Below are positions 18,077 to 27,775 of a stretch of DNA of 64,000 nucleotides, piece after piece. The stretch spans positions 1 to 64,000 of the forward strand of contig JACKKT010000010.1 of the NCBI GenBank assembly GCA_024236295.1, given 5' to 3'. Source of the stretch: Kordiimonadaceae bacterium. Lineage in GTDB: Bacteria > Pseudomonadota > Alphaproteobacteria > Sphingomonadales > Emcibacteraceae. The notes under the pieces are model-generated. The model searched no databases. It saw only the letters and a list, made by a program, of their open reading frames with translations, and was not told where the DNA came from. The position numbers and the translations under genes are program-made. Within the stretch, counting starts at the first letter, position 1. The number at the start of each line of letters is the position of its first letter.

Positions 18077-19033
18077 ATGTGGGAAACTGCGAAAGATATT
18101 GGTTATTGGCTTAAAGAAACAATTAGTCTTAAAATCATCAAAAGACTTGCTGTGGTAATAATTATATTATTACTACTTTATTATCCAGTCGGTATGTTTC
18201 TTATCCATAAAATTGATGATAATCCTGATTTTGGCCCACAAACAGTATCTCAAGGCAGCAATGCAGTAGCTGTCAGTATTGCTCTTATTGACCGGGAAGT
18301 AAATCAACATAGCTGGGTATCAAACGACCCAATTTTTAAACCGGGATCATTTCTTGATAATATGGCTAACTTTCAGACTGGTATTATTTCAGCAATTGCC
18401 AGATTTAGTTATGAACTGGTTGACCAGCTTGGACGAACCCGTGGTTCAAGTGCCGTCGACCCGGATTTGCAGGAAGTTTCGGGCTTATTACAGTATTCCG
18501 GAAATATATGGTGGTGGAACCCTTCAACTTCATTAATGCCGGTTGCTACTTCTGAGCAACAATATAATAAAGCGATGGAGCAGCTGATCATCTATAACAA
18601 GCGTCTGGCGACAGGAAATGCAGTTTTTGAGAAACGTGCCGACAATCTGCAAGCAACTCTTGATAGAATTGCGCTTGATTTGGGGGCTTCGTCTGCAAGT
18701 ATTGATGCTTATATTAAAAATGGTTTTGGTTGTGTGCTTGATCTGGGCGCTGATGATCTATTCTTTAATGTCAAAGGTCAGGCTTATGCCTATAGTTTAA
18801 TACTCAAAGGGCTTCGTAAAGATTTTAAACAGGTAATTGCAAATCGTGATATTTCATCTAGCTGGGATGAGATGGAAGCCTCGTTTGATTCCATAATCAG
18901 CATGGACCCACTGATCATATCTAATTGCGATGTGGATGGATTAATATTTCAGAATCACCTTGCTGCTGAAGGCTTTTATCTACTTAGAGCGAGAACCCAG
19001 CTCAGAGAAATTACCAATATATTGCAGAAATAA
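18077..19033 (+). CDS. DUF2333 family membrane-anchored protein
   Basis: 318 residues. One transmembrane segment near the N-terminus (RLAVVIIILLLLYYPVGMFLI, cut; about residues 22-45) and a large periplasmic part. Family marks are HKIDDNPDFGPQ, the NQHSWVSNDPIFKPG region and WWWNPSTSLMP... (GNIWWWNPSTS). This matches DUF2333, found in many proteobacteria with no known function. It may share a transcript with the preceding lipoprotein or the following UspA gene; the gaps are 76 and 78 bases. Confidence 0.78.
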   Translation: MWETAKDIGYWLKETISLKIIKRLAVVIIILLLLYYPVGMFLIHKIDDNPDFGPQTVSQGSNAVAVSIALIDREVNQHSWVSNDPIFKPGSFLDNMANFQTGIISAIARFSYELVDQLGRTRGSSAVDPDLQEVSGLLQYSGNIWWWNPSTSLMPVATSEQQYNKAMEQLIIYNKRLATGNAVFEKRADNLQATLDRIALDLGASSASIDAYIKNGFGCVLDLGADDLFFNVKGQAYAYSLILKGLRKDFKQVIANRDISSSWDEMEASFDSIISMDPLIISNCDVDGLIFQNHLAAEGFYLLRARTQLREITNILQK

Positions 19034-19111
19034 ATATCCACTTGCAAAATTGATCTTTTGAATGGCAAAATAGAAATCAAAAATGTATATGAGCCAGATA
19101 AAGGGGTTTTT

Positions 19112-19585
19112 ATGTCCGGGCAACAGAGTAAATGGAAGTTTCTGATCATTGCGGATGATACACCGGAATTTAAAAAGGTGCTTAGGTTAGCCAGTAAGCG
19201 TGCTGAAAAAGTGGGTGGCAGCATACTCATGCTTTATATAATTCCACCGGCAGACTTTCAGCACTGGACATCAGTTAAACACCTGATGGAAGAGGAGGCC
19301 ATGGAAGAGGCCAAAGAACAGGTAGACAGCCATCTTCGCGAAATAAAAAGAATATCAGGCCTTGATGCCGAAGCCATTATCCGAAAAGGAAAACCGGAAG
19401 AGGTTATTTGTGAAGTTATTGCAGAAGACCGCGAAATTCATCTACTTGTTCTTGGTGCCGATGTTGAAGGTGATCCTGGTCCATTAATCAGAAGTTTCCG
19501 TGAAGTTCTCCTTAATATGCTTCATATGCCTGTTCTTGTCGTTCCTGGCAATATGACAGATGATGAAATAGATAAATTTGCGTAG
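19112..19585 (+). CDS. universal stress protein (UspA family)
   Basis: 157-residue alpha/beta nucleotide-binding domain. Seen: FLIIADDTPEFKKVLRLAS at the N-terminus, GSILMLYIIP, and the ATP-site segment LLVLGADVEGDPGPLIRSFREVLL, a variant of the G-2x-G-9x-G-S/T motif, followed by MPVLVVPG. A TTG start at 19058 would add 18 residues, but AAGGGG just before the ATG at 19112 fits the family N-terminus. Commonly found beside nfuA in alphaproteobacteria, as here. Confidence 0.9.
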   Translation: MSGQQSKWKFLIIADDTPEFKKVLRLASKRAEKVGGSILMLYIIPPADFQHWTSVKHLMEEEAMEEAKEQVDSHLREIKRISGLDAEAIIRKGKPEEVICEVIAEDREIHLLVLGADVEGDPGPLIRSFREVLLNMLHMPVLVVPGNMTDDEIDKFA

Positions 19586-19664
19586 TTATTTAATATATTA
19601 ATCTTGAATATTCTGCGGTTCCTCACTATCTAAATAATAAATATATTAGAGACAGGTATTAATT

Positions 19665-20213
19665 ATGTTTATTCAGACAGAACAAACTCCAAATCCGGCA
19701 ACTTTGAAATTTATTCCGGGAGAAGTTGTGCTGGAAAGCGGCACCATGTTTTTCGAAAACAAAGATGCCGCCAGCATTTCACCGCTAGCACAGGCTTTAT
19801 TTGAAATTGACGGGGTATCTGCTGTCTTTTTAGGGTCTGATTTTATAACCGTAGAAAATAATGATAAGGACTGGAACGAGCTAAAGCCGGCTATTCTGGG
19901 AACCATCATGGAGCATTATACCGCAGGGTTGCCAATTGTGACAGGTGATGCAGAAGACCATATTGCTGATGATGATGCTGATCCTGAAATTGTGGCCCAG
20001 ATTACCGAGCTACTGGATACACGTGTTCGTCCCGCAGTAGCGAGGGATGGTGGTGATATTACCTATCACGGTTTTCGTGACGGTATCGTTTATTTAAGAA
20101 TGCAGGGGGCCTGTTCAGGTTGTCCGAGTTCTACGGCAACCCTTAAATACGGTATTCAAAATTTGCTAAAACACTATATCCCGGAAGTTGAAAGCGTCGA
20201 ATCAGTCGAATAA
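19665..20213 (+). CDS. nfuA: NifU-like Fe-S scaffold/carrier protein (Nfu)
   Basis: 182 residues, the mitochondrial NFU1-like architecture: an N-terminal Nfu_N domain beginning MFIQTEQTPNPATLKFIPG, and a C-terminal NifU domain with the cluster-binding GACSGCPSS (Cys150, Cys153) inside VRPAVARDGGDI...GIVYLRMQGAC. It carries [4Fe-4S] clusters to target enzymes; MiaB, encoded 4 kb away, is one such enzyme. The gene ends two bases before the convergent deacetylase. Confidence 0.95.
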   Translation: MFIQTEQTPNPATLKFIPGEVVLESGTMFFENKDAASISPLAQALFEIDGVSAVFLGSDFITVENNDKDWNELKPAILGTIMEHYTAGLPIVTGDAEDHIADDDADPEIVAQITELLDTRVRPAVARDGGDITYHGFRDGIVYLRMQGACSGCPSSTATLKYGIQNLLKHYIPEVESVESVE

Positions 20214-20215
20214 GT

Positions 20216-21253
20216 TTAGTTAACACTATTCAATTTGAAAAATGGCATTCCGTACCAGTACCATCTGCTGTCCGGTCCTGGCATAGTGCAGTTAATCCTG
20301 CTACGTCCTGCTGGAAAGGGTTCGTCAAAACGAACTTCAACTCTGTTTGCACCAATAAGATTAACTCGTGCAGCCTTATCAATATGGGATGGGAAGCAGT
20401 TCATTGCTCCCAGCCCCTTAATTTCTTCATCAACAGTAAAGCCAACTGAAGGGGGATTTATGTCCAGATTTGCTGTACGCGGCAACACATCTCTTACAGG
20501 TAAGGCTCTCGAATTTAAAATTAGTTTAAAACGGTCAATATCGGCATAATTTTCATTAAACGCGAAACGGGGAAGTGCCATAATATCGTTGCGGCTGTTT
20601 GCCGCACTGGAATATTGTGCTAAGGCAGCGGCGTAATTTTTGCTTTTAGCTAATTCAATCATACTTTCAGAAAATTCGCCGTAAGGATAGGCAAATAAAT
20701 CAGGGATATAGCCAAGTTCTTGCAGGTATATTTTATCTGCCTCTTCAATATCTGCTTTTGCTTCTTCAATACTTATTTCTGTCATATGTGCATGCGCATG
20801 TCCATGATGTCCGATTTCTACCAAAGGATCCGCATCAAGTTCTCTAATCTGGTCCCATGTCATTGAACTTGGGTTCTGATCATTCACAGATTCAGTTGAA
20901 ATAAACAGAGTGAATGGAATTCCTGCTGCTTTTAACCTGGGCCAGGCTTCTTTATATATAGAAAGATAGCCATCATCAATTGTTACGGCAATGGTTCTGG
21001 GGGGCAGACCCTGTTTATTTTTCAGTGCATCTATAATAGTTCTAAGCGGTACAATATTATATTTATTATTGCTTAGTTCAGCGATATGCTGATCAAACTG
21101 AGATAGCTTGATATTGGTTGTTGGAAAACCTTCTTCGCCAAACCGATGATACATAATTATGACTGCGCTGTCCTCATTTTGAGCGTCAGCAATAGATGAA
21201 TAAAATGAATTGAACAAAAATATTAAACAAAACTGAATAATGAGTTTTTTCAA
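20216..21253 (-). CDS. secreted polysaccharide deacetylase family protein
   Basis: 345 residues with a Sec signal peptide (ends SSIADAQ, about residue 25). The carbohydrate esterase 4 fold shows VIIMYHRFG at the start, the catalytic/metal motif TIDDGY (about 89-94), a His-rich GHHGHAHAHM metal site, and FAYPYGEFSESMIELA. A C-terminal extension of about 100 residues ends in RWYWYGMPFFKLN. Likely a periplasmic or outer-envelope N-deacetylase of an amino sugar polymer, similar to the PgaB N-terminal domain; the substrate is unknown. It interrupts the same-strand run between nfuA and tsaB. Confidence 0.85.
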   Translation of the reverse strand: MKKLIIQFCLIFLFNSFYSSIADAQNEDSAVIIMYHRFGEEGFPTTNIKLSQFDQHIAELSNNKYNIVPLRTIIDALKNKQGLPPRTIAVTIDDGYLSIYKEAWPRLKAAGIPFTLFISTESVNDQNPSSMTWDQIRELDADPLVEIGHHGHAHAHMTEISIEEAKADIEEADKIYLQELGYIPDLFAYPYGEFSESMIELAKSKNYAAALAQYSSAANSRNDIMALPRFAFNENYADIDRFKLILNSRALPVRDVLPRTANLDINPPSVGFTVDEEIKGLGAMNCFPSHIDKAARVNLIGANRVEVRFDEPFPAGRSRINCTMPGPDSRWYWYGMPFFKLNSVN

Positions 21254-21364
21254 TATTATCCCTCGAATTATAGTATTTAATTATTTATATGTTTTTCAGT
21301 ACTAACTATACCAGAAAAACCATAAAAAATATTGTAAAAATTAATTTAGAAACTTAACCGATAA

Positions 21365-22060
21365 ATGACACATATTTTAGCAATTGATACGACACTTGGG
21401 GCTTGCTCTGCGGCACTTATTAAGGAAGGAACGATTACTTCTTACAAGTGCGAGGTGCGTGTACGCGGCCACGTTGAACGGCTGCTTCCAATGATTGATG
21501 AAATATGTGAAGAGAGCGGTATTAAGATTTCTGATATTGAAAATATTGCCGTCACGGTAGGTCCGGGAACATTTGCAGGGGTAAGAATAGGCTTATCTGC
21601 TGCAAAAGGAATGGCACTGGCTCTGGATATTAAAGTGGTTCCAGTGACAACTTTGGAAGCAATAATATGCCAGTTTGTGGAGGAAGAAAAAGGATTCAAA
21701 GGAAAAGTTGCAGTTGCAATTGATGCTCGTCGAGGTGAGATTTATTTTCAAATTTTTGATGTTGATAAAGGTACTTTTAAGGCTATTTCAACAGCAGAAG
21801 CAATTCCGATTAGTAAAATTGGAGAAAGAATTACTTCTGATTTAGATTTACTAATAGGTAGTGGAGCTGAATTTTTATCGGGATTGAAAATTCTTTCTTC
21901 TAAAAAGTATAATTTTCCTGATGCATTATATATTGCTCAATATGCGGAAAAAAAACTGGGATTTGCCGTTAGAAGTGATGATATTTCCCCTCTTTATCTA
22001 AGAGCGCCGGATGCTATTAAACCTGCACCGTTAAATATGATCGTTTCCAATGAAGAATAA
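21365..22060 (+). CDS. tsaB: tRNA threonylcarbamoyladenosine biosynthesis protein TsaB
   Basis: 231-residue ASKHA-fold protein, the partner of TsaD in making t6A37 of ANN-decoding tRNAs. N-terminus HILAIDTTLGACSAAL, then the family motif GPGTFAGVRIGLSAAKGMAL and VTTLEAI; shorter than TsaD and lacking its metal His pair, as expected for TsaB. The last 11 bases overlap the rimI start, so they are translationally coupled. Confidence 0.95.
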   Translation: MTHILAIDTTLGACSAALIKEGTITSYKCEVRVRGHVERLLPMIDEICEESGIKISDIENIAVTVGPGTFAGVRIGLSAAKGMALALDIKVVPVTTLEAIICQFVEEEKGFKGKVAVAIDARRGEIYFQIFDVDKGTFKAISTAEAIPISKIGERITSDLDLLIGSGAEFLSGLKILSSKKYNFPDALYIAQYAEKKLGFAVRSDDISPLYLRAPDAIKPAPLNMIVSNEE

Positions 22061-22523
22061 AAAAGCCATTTCCATTTCTGAGTTGGGAATAGAAGGAGCT
22101 GAGCTATTATCTGTTATCCATAAGGAAGCATTTTATGGAGAATATGAGCAGAAGTGGGAAGCGCAAGACTTTATAGAGCTTTTTTCAATTCCTGGAACGG
22201 TAAGTTATCTGATCAGTTTTGATGGTCAGCCAATTGGGTTTATTCTGATCCGTAGCATTGAAGATGAAGCGGAAATAATTACATTTTGTATATTGCCAAA
22301 ATGGTTCCGTAATGGTTATGCTAGCTATCTTTTAGAATGGGTCATAAATACGCTGCAGAAGCAATCTGTCAAAAGACTTTTTCTGGAAGTGCGTGAAAAT
22401 AATGATGCGGCAATAAAATTATATCAAAAATGCTCTTTTAAAATAATAGGGCGCCGCAAAGGGTATTATAAAGGCCATCATGGTGAAATTACAGATGCAC
22501 TCGTTATGCAAATTCAGTTGTAG
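22050..22523 (+). CDS. rimI: ribosomal-protein-alanine N-acetyltransferase RimI-like
   Basis: 157-residue GNAT acetyltransferase. The acetyl-CoA site is in the WFRNGYASYLLEWV segment (Q/R-x-x-G-x-G/A), followed by FLEVRENNDAAIKLYQKCSFKIIGRRKGYY, typical of RimI, which acetylates the N-terminus of S18. It overlaps tsaB by 11 bases; the tsaB-rimI-fur order is widespread in alphaproteobacteria. Confidence 0.92.
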   Translation: MKNKKAISISELGIEGAELLSVIHKEAFYGEYEQKWEAQDFIELFSIPGTVSYLISFDGQPIGFILIRSIEDEAEIITFCILPKWFRNGYASYLLEWVINTLQKQSVKRLFLEVRENNDAAIKLYQKCSFKIIGRRKGYYKGHHGEITDALVMQIQL

Positions 22524-22590
22524 GATAAATTGAAGGCGAATTTTGTTGTGTATTTTAAAAATGATGGAAAGTAACAAATAGGAAATTGCA

Positions 22591-23001
22591 ATGACATCAA
22601 CTATCGAAAAATTATGTATAGAAAAAAATATGCGTATGACAGACCAGAGGCGGGTCATTGCAAAGGTACTGTCAGAAGCAGAAGACCATCCTGATGTGGA
22701 GGAAGTCTACAGACGTTCCACTAATATTGATAATCAGATAAGTATAGCGACAGTTTACCGCACTGTCAGACTTTTTGAAGAGGCCAATATTCTGGAGCGC
22801 CATGATTTTCGTGATGGTAGATCCAGATATGAGTTGGTTACTGAAAGCCATCATGATCATATGATTGATATAGAAAGTGGCGAGGTTATTGAATTTTTTG
22901 ATGAAGAAATAGAACAGCTACAAAAATCTATTGCCAAAAAGCTTGGTTATGAGCTAGTTGACCACCGTATGGAACTCTATGGTGTAAAGAAGAAAAATTA
23001 G
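22591..23001 (+). CDS. fur: Fur-family metalloregulator
   Basis: 136-residue ferric-uptake-type regulator. Winged helix with NQISIATVYRTVRLFEEANILER (split), then the metal site HHDH at 87-90 (SHHDHMIDIESGEVIEFFDEEIE) and the C-terminal LGYELVDHRMELYGV. It lacks the CxxC structural zinc motifs, as do alphaproteobacterial Fur/Mur proteins. Whether it senses Fe or Mn cannot be told from sequence. Fur-box-like sites are present before bfd and bfr at about 32.0-32.3 kb. The 123 bp after it hold no clear feature. Confidence 0.93.
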   Translation: MTSTIEKLCIEKNMRMTDQRRVIAKVLSEAEDHPDVEEVYRRSTNIDNQISIATVYRTVRLFEEANILERHDFRDGRSRYELVTESHHDHMIDIESGEVIEFFDEEIEQLQKSIAKKLGYELVDHRMELYGVKKKN

Positions 23002-23124
23002 GTGCATTAGCCTAAAATAGATTTTATAGCTATTTTTTTATATGAGTGCTATAGACGACAACACTGTGAAGGGCAACCTAAACAGTGTTTGTTTTTATGG
23101 GTTAAATATCGAGTTAGAATTTAA

Positions 23125-23922
23125 ATGCGAAAGTATTTTAAATTATTAAAGATAGCAGTTTATCTAGGTGTTTTATTACCACCAACTATACTGTTTAAGA
23201 AACTCAAGTTTCCCGGCTATAAAGCCTGGCCGCATTGGGTACATAAATCAATGTGCCTGGCTCTTGATATCAGAGTTAAAACATTTGGGCATGCTCTTGA
23301 AGGCTCACCGACTTTATTTGTCAGTAATCATATATCCTATCTGGATATTATCATTCTGGGACATATCATTAAAGGCTGCTTTATTGCAAAGCGTGATATG
23401 ATTGACTGGCCTGTTCTGGGTTATTTGTCAACATTACAGCGTACAATTTTTATTGATCGTGAAAAAAGGGCTGAAGTTCACAGCCAGCGAGAGGAAATGC
23501 AAGACAGGATAAAAGGCGGTGATAGTTTAATACTTTTTCCAGAAGGGACTACTTCAAATGGTGGGGTAGTTCTACCGTTTAAAAGTTCTCTCTTTGGGGT
23601 TACAGAAAATTATATTCATCCAATGACGGATACGGAAGGACGGCCAGTCGAACTTATGGTTCAACCTGTAAGTCTGGTCTATAAAAGGATAAACTGTATG
23701 CCGACAAATCGTTCCAACAGACCCTGTGTTGCATGGTATGGAGATATGGATATTGGTCCACATTTCAGCGAGTTTTTAAATTTACAGAATATAGAAGTAG
23801 AAGTTCATTTTCATGAACCGGTTTCAAGGAATCTCTTTAAAACAAGAAAAGAACTTTCGGCATATTGCCAACGGACAATTGAAAAGAGATTAGAAGAACG
23901 CCTTCGGCGTGTTGATGACTAG
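23125..23922 (+). CDS. plsC: 1-acyl-sn-glycerol-3-phosphate acyltransferase family protein
   Basis: 265-residue membrane-associated acyltransferase. One hydrophobic N-terminal segment; motif I NHISYLD (His69, Asp74), motif II around RTIFIDREKR, motif III LFPEGTTSNG (about 139-148). The family acylates lysophosphatidic acid in phospholipid synthesis; some members (OlsA) acylate lyso-ornithine lipid. The location between fur and miaB is the conserved one for this protein in alphaproteobacteria. OlsA activity is possible because olsB is in the window, but there is no direct evidence. Confidence 0.9.
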   Translation: MRKYFKLLKIAVYLGVLLPPTILFKKLKFPGYKAWPHWVHKSMCLALDIRVKTFGHALEGSPTLFVSNHISYLDIIILGHIIKGCFIAKRDMIDWPVLGYLSTLQRTIFIDREKRAEVHSQREEMQDRIKGGDSLILFPEGTTSNGGVVLPFKSSLFGVTENYIHPMTDTEGRPVELMVQPVSLVYKRINCMPTNRSNRPCVAWYGDMDIGPHFSEFLNLQNIEVEVHFHEPVSRNLFKTRKELSAYCQRTIEKRLEERLRRVDD

Positions 23923-23930
23923 GAATTTAA

Positions 23931-25289
23931 ATGAAGAAGAAAATATATATTAAAACATATGGCTGTCAGATGAATGTTTATGATACAGAGCGTATGGTTG
24001 ACGTCATGGCGCCAGAAGGTTATGAGCAATCGGATACGCCTGAAGGGGCAGACCTTGTCGTCCTTAATACCTGTCATATTCGTGAAAAAGCAGCTGAAAA
24101 AGTATATTCTGATATTGGCCGCATTCGAAAAATGAAGGATGAAAAGAAAAAGAGCGGTGAGGATATGGTATTGGCCGTTGGGGGTTGTGTTGCGCAGGCA
24201 GAGGGTGCAGAAATCATGAAGCGTGCACCAATCGTGGACATGGTATTTGGACCTCAAACCTATCACAATCTGCCGAAAATGGTCAAACAATCCATTTCGC
24301 TCAAACAGCGCGGTGAAAAATCTAGAATACTTGATACTGATCTTGCTGTAGATGAAAAGTTTGAACAACTGTCCAAAAAAGATGTAAAAAAGAAACCAAC
24401 TGCCTTTCTGACTATTCAGGAAGGCTGCGATAAATTTTGCACCTATTGTGTAGTTCCCTATACGCGTGGTTCAGAATTTTCCAGGACTATTGAAGACGTA
24501 ATGAAGGATGCACGTAAGTTGGCTGATGCCGGTGTTGTTGAAGTTACCTTGCTGGGGCAGAATGTAAATGCCTATCACGGGGTGTCGGGCAGTGGCGAAG
24601 AATGGGGGTTGCCTGAACTGATAACCGAACTTGCTAAAATTGATGGTTTTGAACGGATAAGATATACAACTTCACATCCCCATGATATGACGGATGAACT
24701 GCTCAGGGTGCATGGTGAGGTTAAAGAATGTATGCCATATCTTCATCTTCCGGTTCAGGCAGGGTCTGATAAAATTCTGAAAGCCATGAACCGGTCACAT
24801 GATAGCTCATCATACAAAAGTACAATTGCCAAACTGAGGGAAATTCGTCCTGATCTTGCCCTGTCCGGCGATTTTATAGTTGGCTTTCCTGGTGAAACTG
24901 AAGAAGATTTTGAGCAGACCATGCAACTCGTTAGTGAAGTGACATATGCCCAGGCCTATAGCTTTAAATTTAGTCCGCGCCCGGGAACGCCAGCGGCACT
25001 GATGGATGACCAGGTAGATGAGGACGTGAAATCAGCCCGTTTGACTAAACTGCAGACTTTGCTGAAAGAACAGCAAACAGCATTTAACAATTCAGTTGTA
25101 GGCAGGGTTCTGCCTGTACTTATTGAAAGCACGGGTAAAACGAAGGGTGCAGCATTTGGCCGCAGTCCGTATATGCAGGCAGTGCAGATTTCACTTGGAA
25201 ATAAATCGTATGATGACTTGCACGGTAAAATAGTTGATGTATTGATAGAAGAGGGCGGTCCCTTCAATATTCAAGGTGTACTTGCCTGA
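23931..25289 (+). CDS. miaB: tRNA-2-methylthio-N6-dimethylallyladenosine synthase MiaB
   Basis: Radical SAM methylthiotransferase that modifies i6A37 in tRNAs reading UNN codons; 452 residues. The N-terminal UPF0004 domain has Cys12 (YGCQMN), Cys48 (NTCHIREKA) and Cys86 (GGCVAQAEG) for the auxiliary cluster; the radical SAM motif is C166-DKF-C170-TY-C173; the C-terminal TRAM domain ends the protein. Starts nine bases after plsC with an AGGAA site. Confidence 0.98.
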   Translation: MKKKIYIKTYGCQMNVYDTERMVDVMAPEGYEQSDTPEGADLVVLNTCHIREKAAEKVYSDIGRIRKMKDEKKKSGEDMVLAVGGCVAQAEGAEIMKRAPIVDMVFGPQTYHNLPKMVKQSISLKQRGEKSRILDTDLAVDEKFEQLSKKDVKKKPTAFLTIQEGCDKFCTYCVVPYTRGSEFSRTIEDVMKDARKLADAGVVEVTLLGQNVNAYHGVSGSGEEWGLPELITELAKIDGFERIRYTTSHPHDMTDELLRVHGEVKECMPYLHLPVQAGSDKILKAMNRSHDSSSYKSTIAKLREIRPDLALSGDFIVGFPGETEEDFEQTMQLVSEVTYAQAYSFKFSPRPGTPAALMDDQVDEDVKSARLTKLQTLLKEQQTAFNNSVVGRVLPVLIESTGKTKGAAFGRSPYMQAVQISLGNKSYDDLHGKIVDVLIEEGGPFNIQGVLA

Positions 25290-25312
25290 TTTTTTTAGGT
25301 AAAATTTAACAG

Positions 25313-26314
25313 ATGAAACGAAAACGCGATGAAAAACTCACCTCAGGTGTGCTTGAATTTGAAGACAACCATCTTCTGCAAGCCCTGTATGGTGAACATA
25401 ATTCCAATCTTGCGCGAATAGAAAATGAATTTGGCTGCACGCTTTCTGGCAAGGGTAATTTATTATCTTTTGAAGGACCTGAAGAAGCCTGCAATCTGTC
25501 AAGGGATGTACTGCTAAATCTTTATAACAGACTGGAACAGGGATATGATGTTACAGTTGATGATGTCGATGGGGCAATTCGTCTTGTCAGCATGCTTGAA
25601 AGCCCACGTGTGAAATTTGCGAAGTCACGTGAGGCCATTTCAATTGATGAGAATGTCATCCGAACCAGAAAAACGACTATATCCCCCCGGTCGGTAAATC
25701 AGGCAAAATATATTGAAGCTTTAAGAACGAGAAGAATGACATTTGGGCTTGGCCCGGCCGGTACCGGTAAAACTTTTCTGGCCGTTGCAATGGCCGTTTC
25801 TCATCTTCTGGAAGGTAAGGTTGAAAGAATAATCCTTTCCAGACCTGCTGTCGAAGCGGGAGAAAAACTTGGTTTCCTTCCTGGTGACCTTAAGGAAAAA
25901 GTCGATCCATACCTGAGGCCGCTTTATGATGCCCTTGGTCAGATGATTTCTATGGAGCAAACGGAAAAACGTCTTGAACGAGGTGAAATTGAGGTCGCAC
26001 CACTGGCCTTTATGCGGGGAAGGACTTTGTCTGATGCTTTTGTCATACTAGATGAAGCTCAGAACACAACGCCAATGCAGATGAAAATGTTCCTGACCCG
26101 ATTTGGTCAGAACTGTCACATGGTAGTTTGCGGTGATCCATCGCAGGTTGACCTGCCCGATGGCAACGTATCGGGTCTCAAAGATGCAATTGATACATTA
26201 AAAAATATTAAGGATATCGCCTTTATAGAGTTTGATGCTAGCGATGTTGTCAGGCATAAGCTGGTAGGAAAAATCGTAAAAGCCTACGATGAAAGAGAAA
26301 GAAACTGCAGATAA
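25313..26314 (+). CDS. phoH: PhoH-like ATPase (YbeZ)
   Basis: 333-residue P-loop ATPase of the PhoH/YbeZ family, working with the RNase YbeY in rRNA processing and quality control. An N-terminal KH-like region of about 100 residues is followed by GPAGTGKT (147-154), SRPAVEAGEKLGFLPGDLKEKVDPYLRPLYDA (split) and Walker B FVILDEAQNTTPMQMKMFLTR (split). The stop overlaps the ybeY start by one base. Confidence 0.96.
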   Translation: MKRKRDEKLTSGVLEFEDNHLLQALYGEHNSNLARIENEFGCTLSGKGNLLSFEGPEEACNLSRDVLLNLYNRLEQGYDVTVDDVDGAIRLVSMLESPRVKFAKSREAISIDENVIRTRKTTISPRSVNQAKYIEALRTRRMTFGLGPAGTGKTFLAVAMAVSHLLEGKVERIILSRPAVEAGEKLGFLPGDLKEKVDPYLRPLYDALGQMISMEQTEKRLERGEIEVAPLAFMRGRTLSDAFVILDEAQNTTPMQMKMFLTRFGQNCHMVVCGDPSQVDLPDGNVSGLKDAIDTLKNIKDIAFIEFDASDVVRHKLVGKIVKAYDERERNCR

Positions 26315-26847
26315 TGTCGTTTCCTGGTGGGTTAAGTCTTGAAATTTCTGTTGATTATGATCAATGGCAGGAAAAATTGCCTGATTATGAGGCGCTAATT
26401 GATAAGGCACTGGAACAGATAATAAAAAATGTCAAAGAGGGGAAATTTCTCTCCAACTTTTCATTTCTGGAATTAAGTATAGTTCTTTGTGATAACCAAC
26501 TTATCCATCAGCTTAATAAACAATTCCGCAGTCAGGATAAGCCAACCAATGTTTTGTCATTTAATGGATTTGAGGCTTGTGAAATTGAACATTATTTTAA
26601 GGCTGATTACATAGCTCCTAACCATCCGTTTTCACTGGGTGAAATATATATTGCCTATGAAATAGTGGAACAAGAAGCGAAACAAGCAGAAATCAGTTTT
26701 GAGGATCATTTCGTTCATCTTGTCATACATGGTATTCTTCATCTGCTGGGGTATGATCATGAAGAAGATCAGGAAGCGGAAGTGATGGAAAATCTGGAGA
26801 GCAGCCTTCTGGCTAATCTTGGTATTGACGATCCTTATTCAGCATGA
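26314..26847 (+). CDS. ybeY: endoribonuclease YbeY
   Basis: Metal-dependent RNase for 16S rRNA 3' maturation and ribosome quality control; 177 residues, slightly long at the N-terminus. The zinc motif H3xH5xH is HGILHLLGYDH (His139, His143, His149), preceded by NVLSFNGF and LGEIYIAYE. ATG shares one base with the phoH stop. Confidence 0.97.
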   Translation: MSFPGGLSLEISVDYDQWQEKLPDYEALIDKALEQIIKNVKEGKFLSNFSFLELSIVLCDNQLIHQLNKQFRSQDKPTNVLSFNGFEACEIEHYFKADYIAPNHPFSLGEIYIAYEIVEQEAKQAEISFEDHFVHLVIHGILHLLGYDHEEDQEAEVMENLESSLLANLGIDDPYSA

Positions 26848-26894
26848 AATAGTAAATTCAGAAAAACATCAAGAAAGGCTTCAGCAAAAGCATT

Positions 26895-27770
26895 ATGACA
26901 TCATCAGATTCTGCAGACAAAACCGGGTCGAATACCGGGTTTTGGGGCGCTATAAAGAATATTTTCAACAGGTCAGATATTGATCATGAATTGAAAGAAA
27001 GTCTCGAAGAAGTAATAGGAGAAATAGAAGCAGCTGAAGGAAGATTGGGCGAGGAAGAGCGCTCAATTATTATGAATACCTTATCCTTCGGGGACCTTCG
27101 GGTTGATGATGTTATGGTGCCACGGGCAGATATCATTGCAATTGAGGAGAATGCGCCTTTTGAAGAGCTTCTTAATGTCTTTGTCAGTGCGAGCACATCT
27201 AGGCTTCCAGTTTATCGGGAAAGTCTTGATGAAGTTCTTTCCATGGTTCACATAAAAGATGTATTCAGAGCATTTGTAAATAACAGGGATAATAATAATT
27301 TTCCGTCCCTGAAATCCATTCAACGACCAATCCTTTTTGTGCCGCCTTCGATGAAGCTAATTGATTTGCTTACCAAAATGCAAAAAACCCATATTCATAT
27401 GGCAATTGTGGTTGACGAATATGGTGGTACAGATGGACTGCTTACGATTGAGGATATGGTCGAGCAGATATTTGGCGACATTGAAGATGAACATGATATT
27501 GCGGAAGGCGTATTAATGCGCGAACGGGCAGATGGCAATCTGCATGTTGATGCACGCTTGCCAATTGAAGAACTAGAAGACCTGCTTGGCCTTGATTTCT
27601 TAAGTGATGATCATGATGAAGATGTGGATACAGTTGGGGGACTAGTTTTTAAACTTGCTGGTCATATTCCGCAAAAGGGCGAATTGGTTGTTCATGAAAA
27701 CGGCACGAGATTTGAAATTATTGATGGTGATACCAGACATATAAAATATATTCTGGTTCACAGAAAATAA
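26895..27770 (+). CDS. corC: CorC/HlyC family transporter-associated CBS protein (YbeX)
   Basis: 291 residues: a short N-terminus, a pair of CBS domains (VDDVMVPRADIIAIEENAPFEELL and THIHMAIVVDEYGGTDGLLTIEDMVEQIFGDI, both split), then the CorC_HlyC C-terminal domain with DTVGGLVFKLAGHIPQKGE. No membrane segment. Family members are linked to Mg/Co efflux and to ribosome function; the ybeZ-ybeY-ybeX-lnt order is kept in many proteobacteria. Confidence 0.95.
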   Translation: MTSSDSADKTGSNTGFWGAIKNIFNRSDIDHELKESLEEVIGEIEAAEGRLGEEERSIIMNTLSFGDLRVDDVMVPRADIIAIEENAPFEELLNVFVSASTSRLPVYRESLDEVLSMVHIKDVFRAFVNNRDNNNFPSLKSIQRPILFVPPSMKLIDLLTKMQKTHIHMAIVVDEYGGTDGLLTIEDMVEQIFGDIEDEHDIAEGVLMRERADGNLHVDARLPIEELEDLLGLDFLSDDHDEDVDTVGGLVFKLAGHIPQKGELVVHENGTRFEIIDGDTRHIKYILVHRK

Positions 27771-27775
27771 GTTAA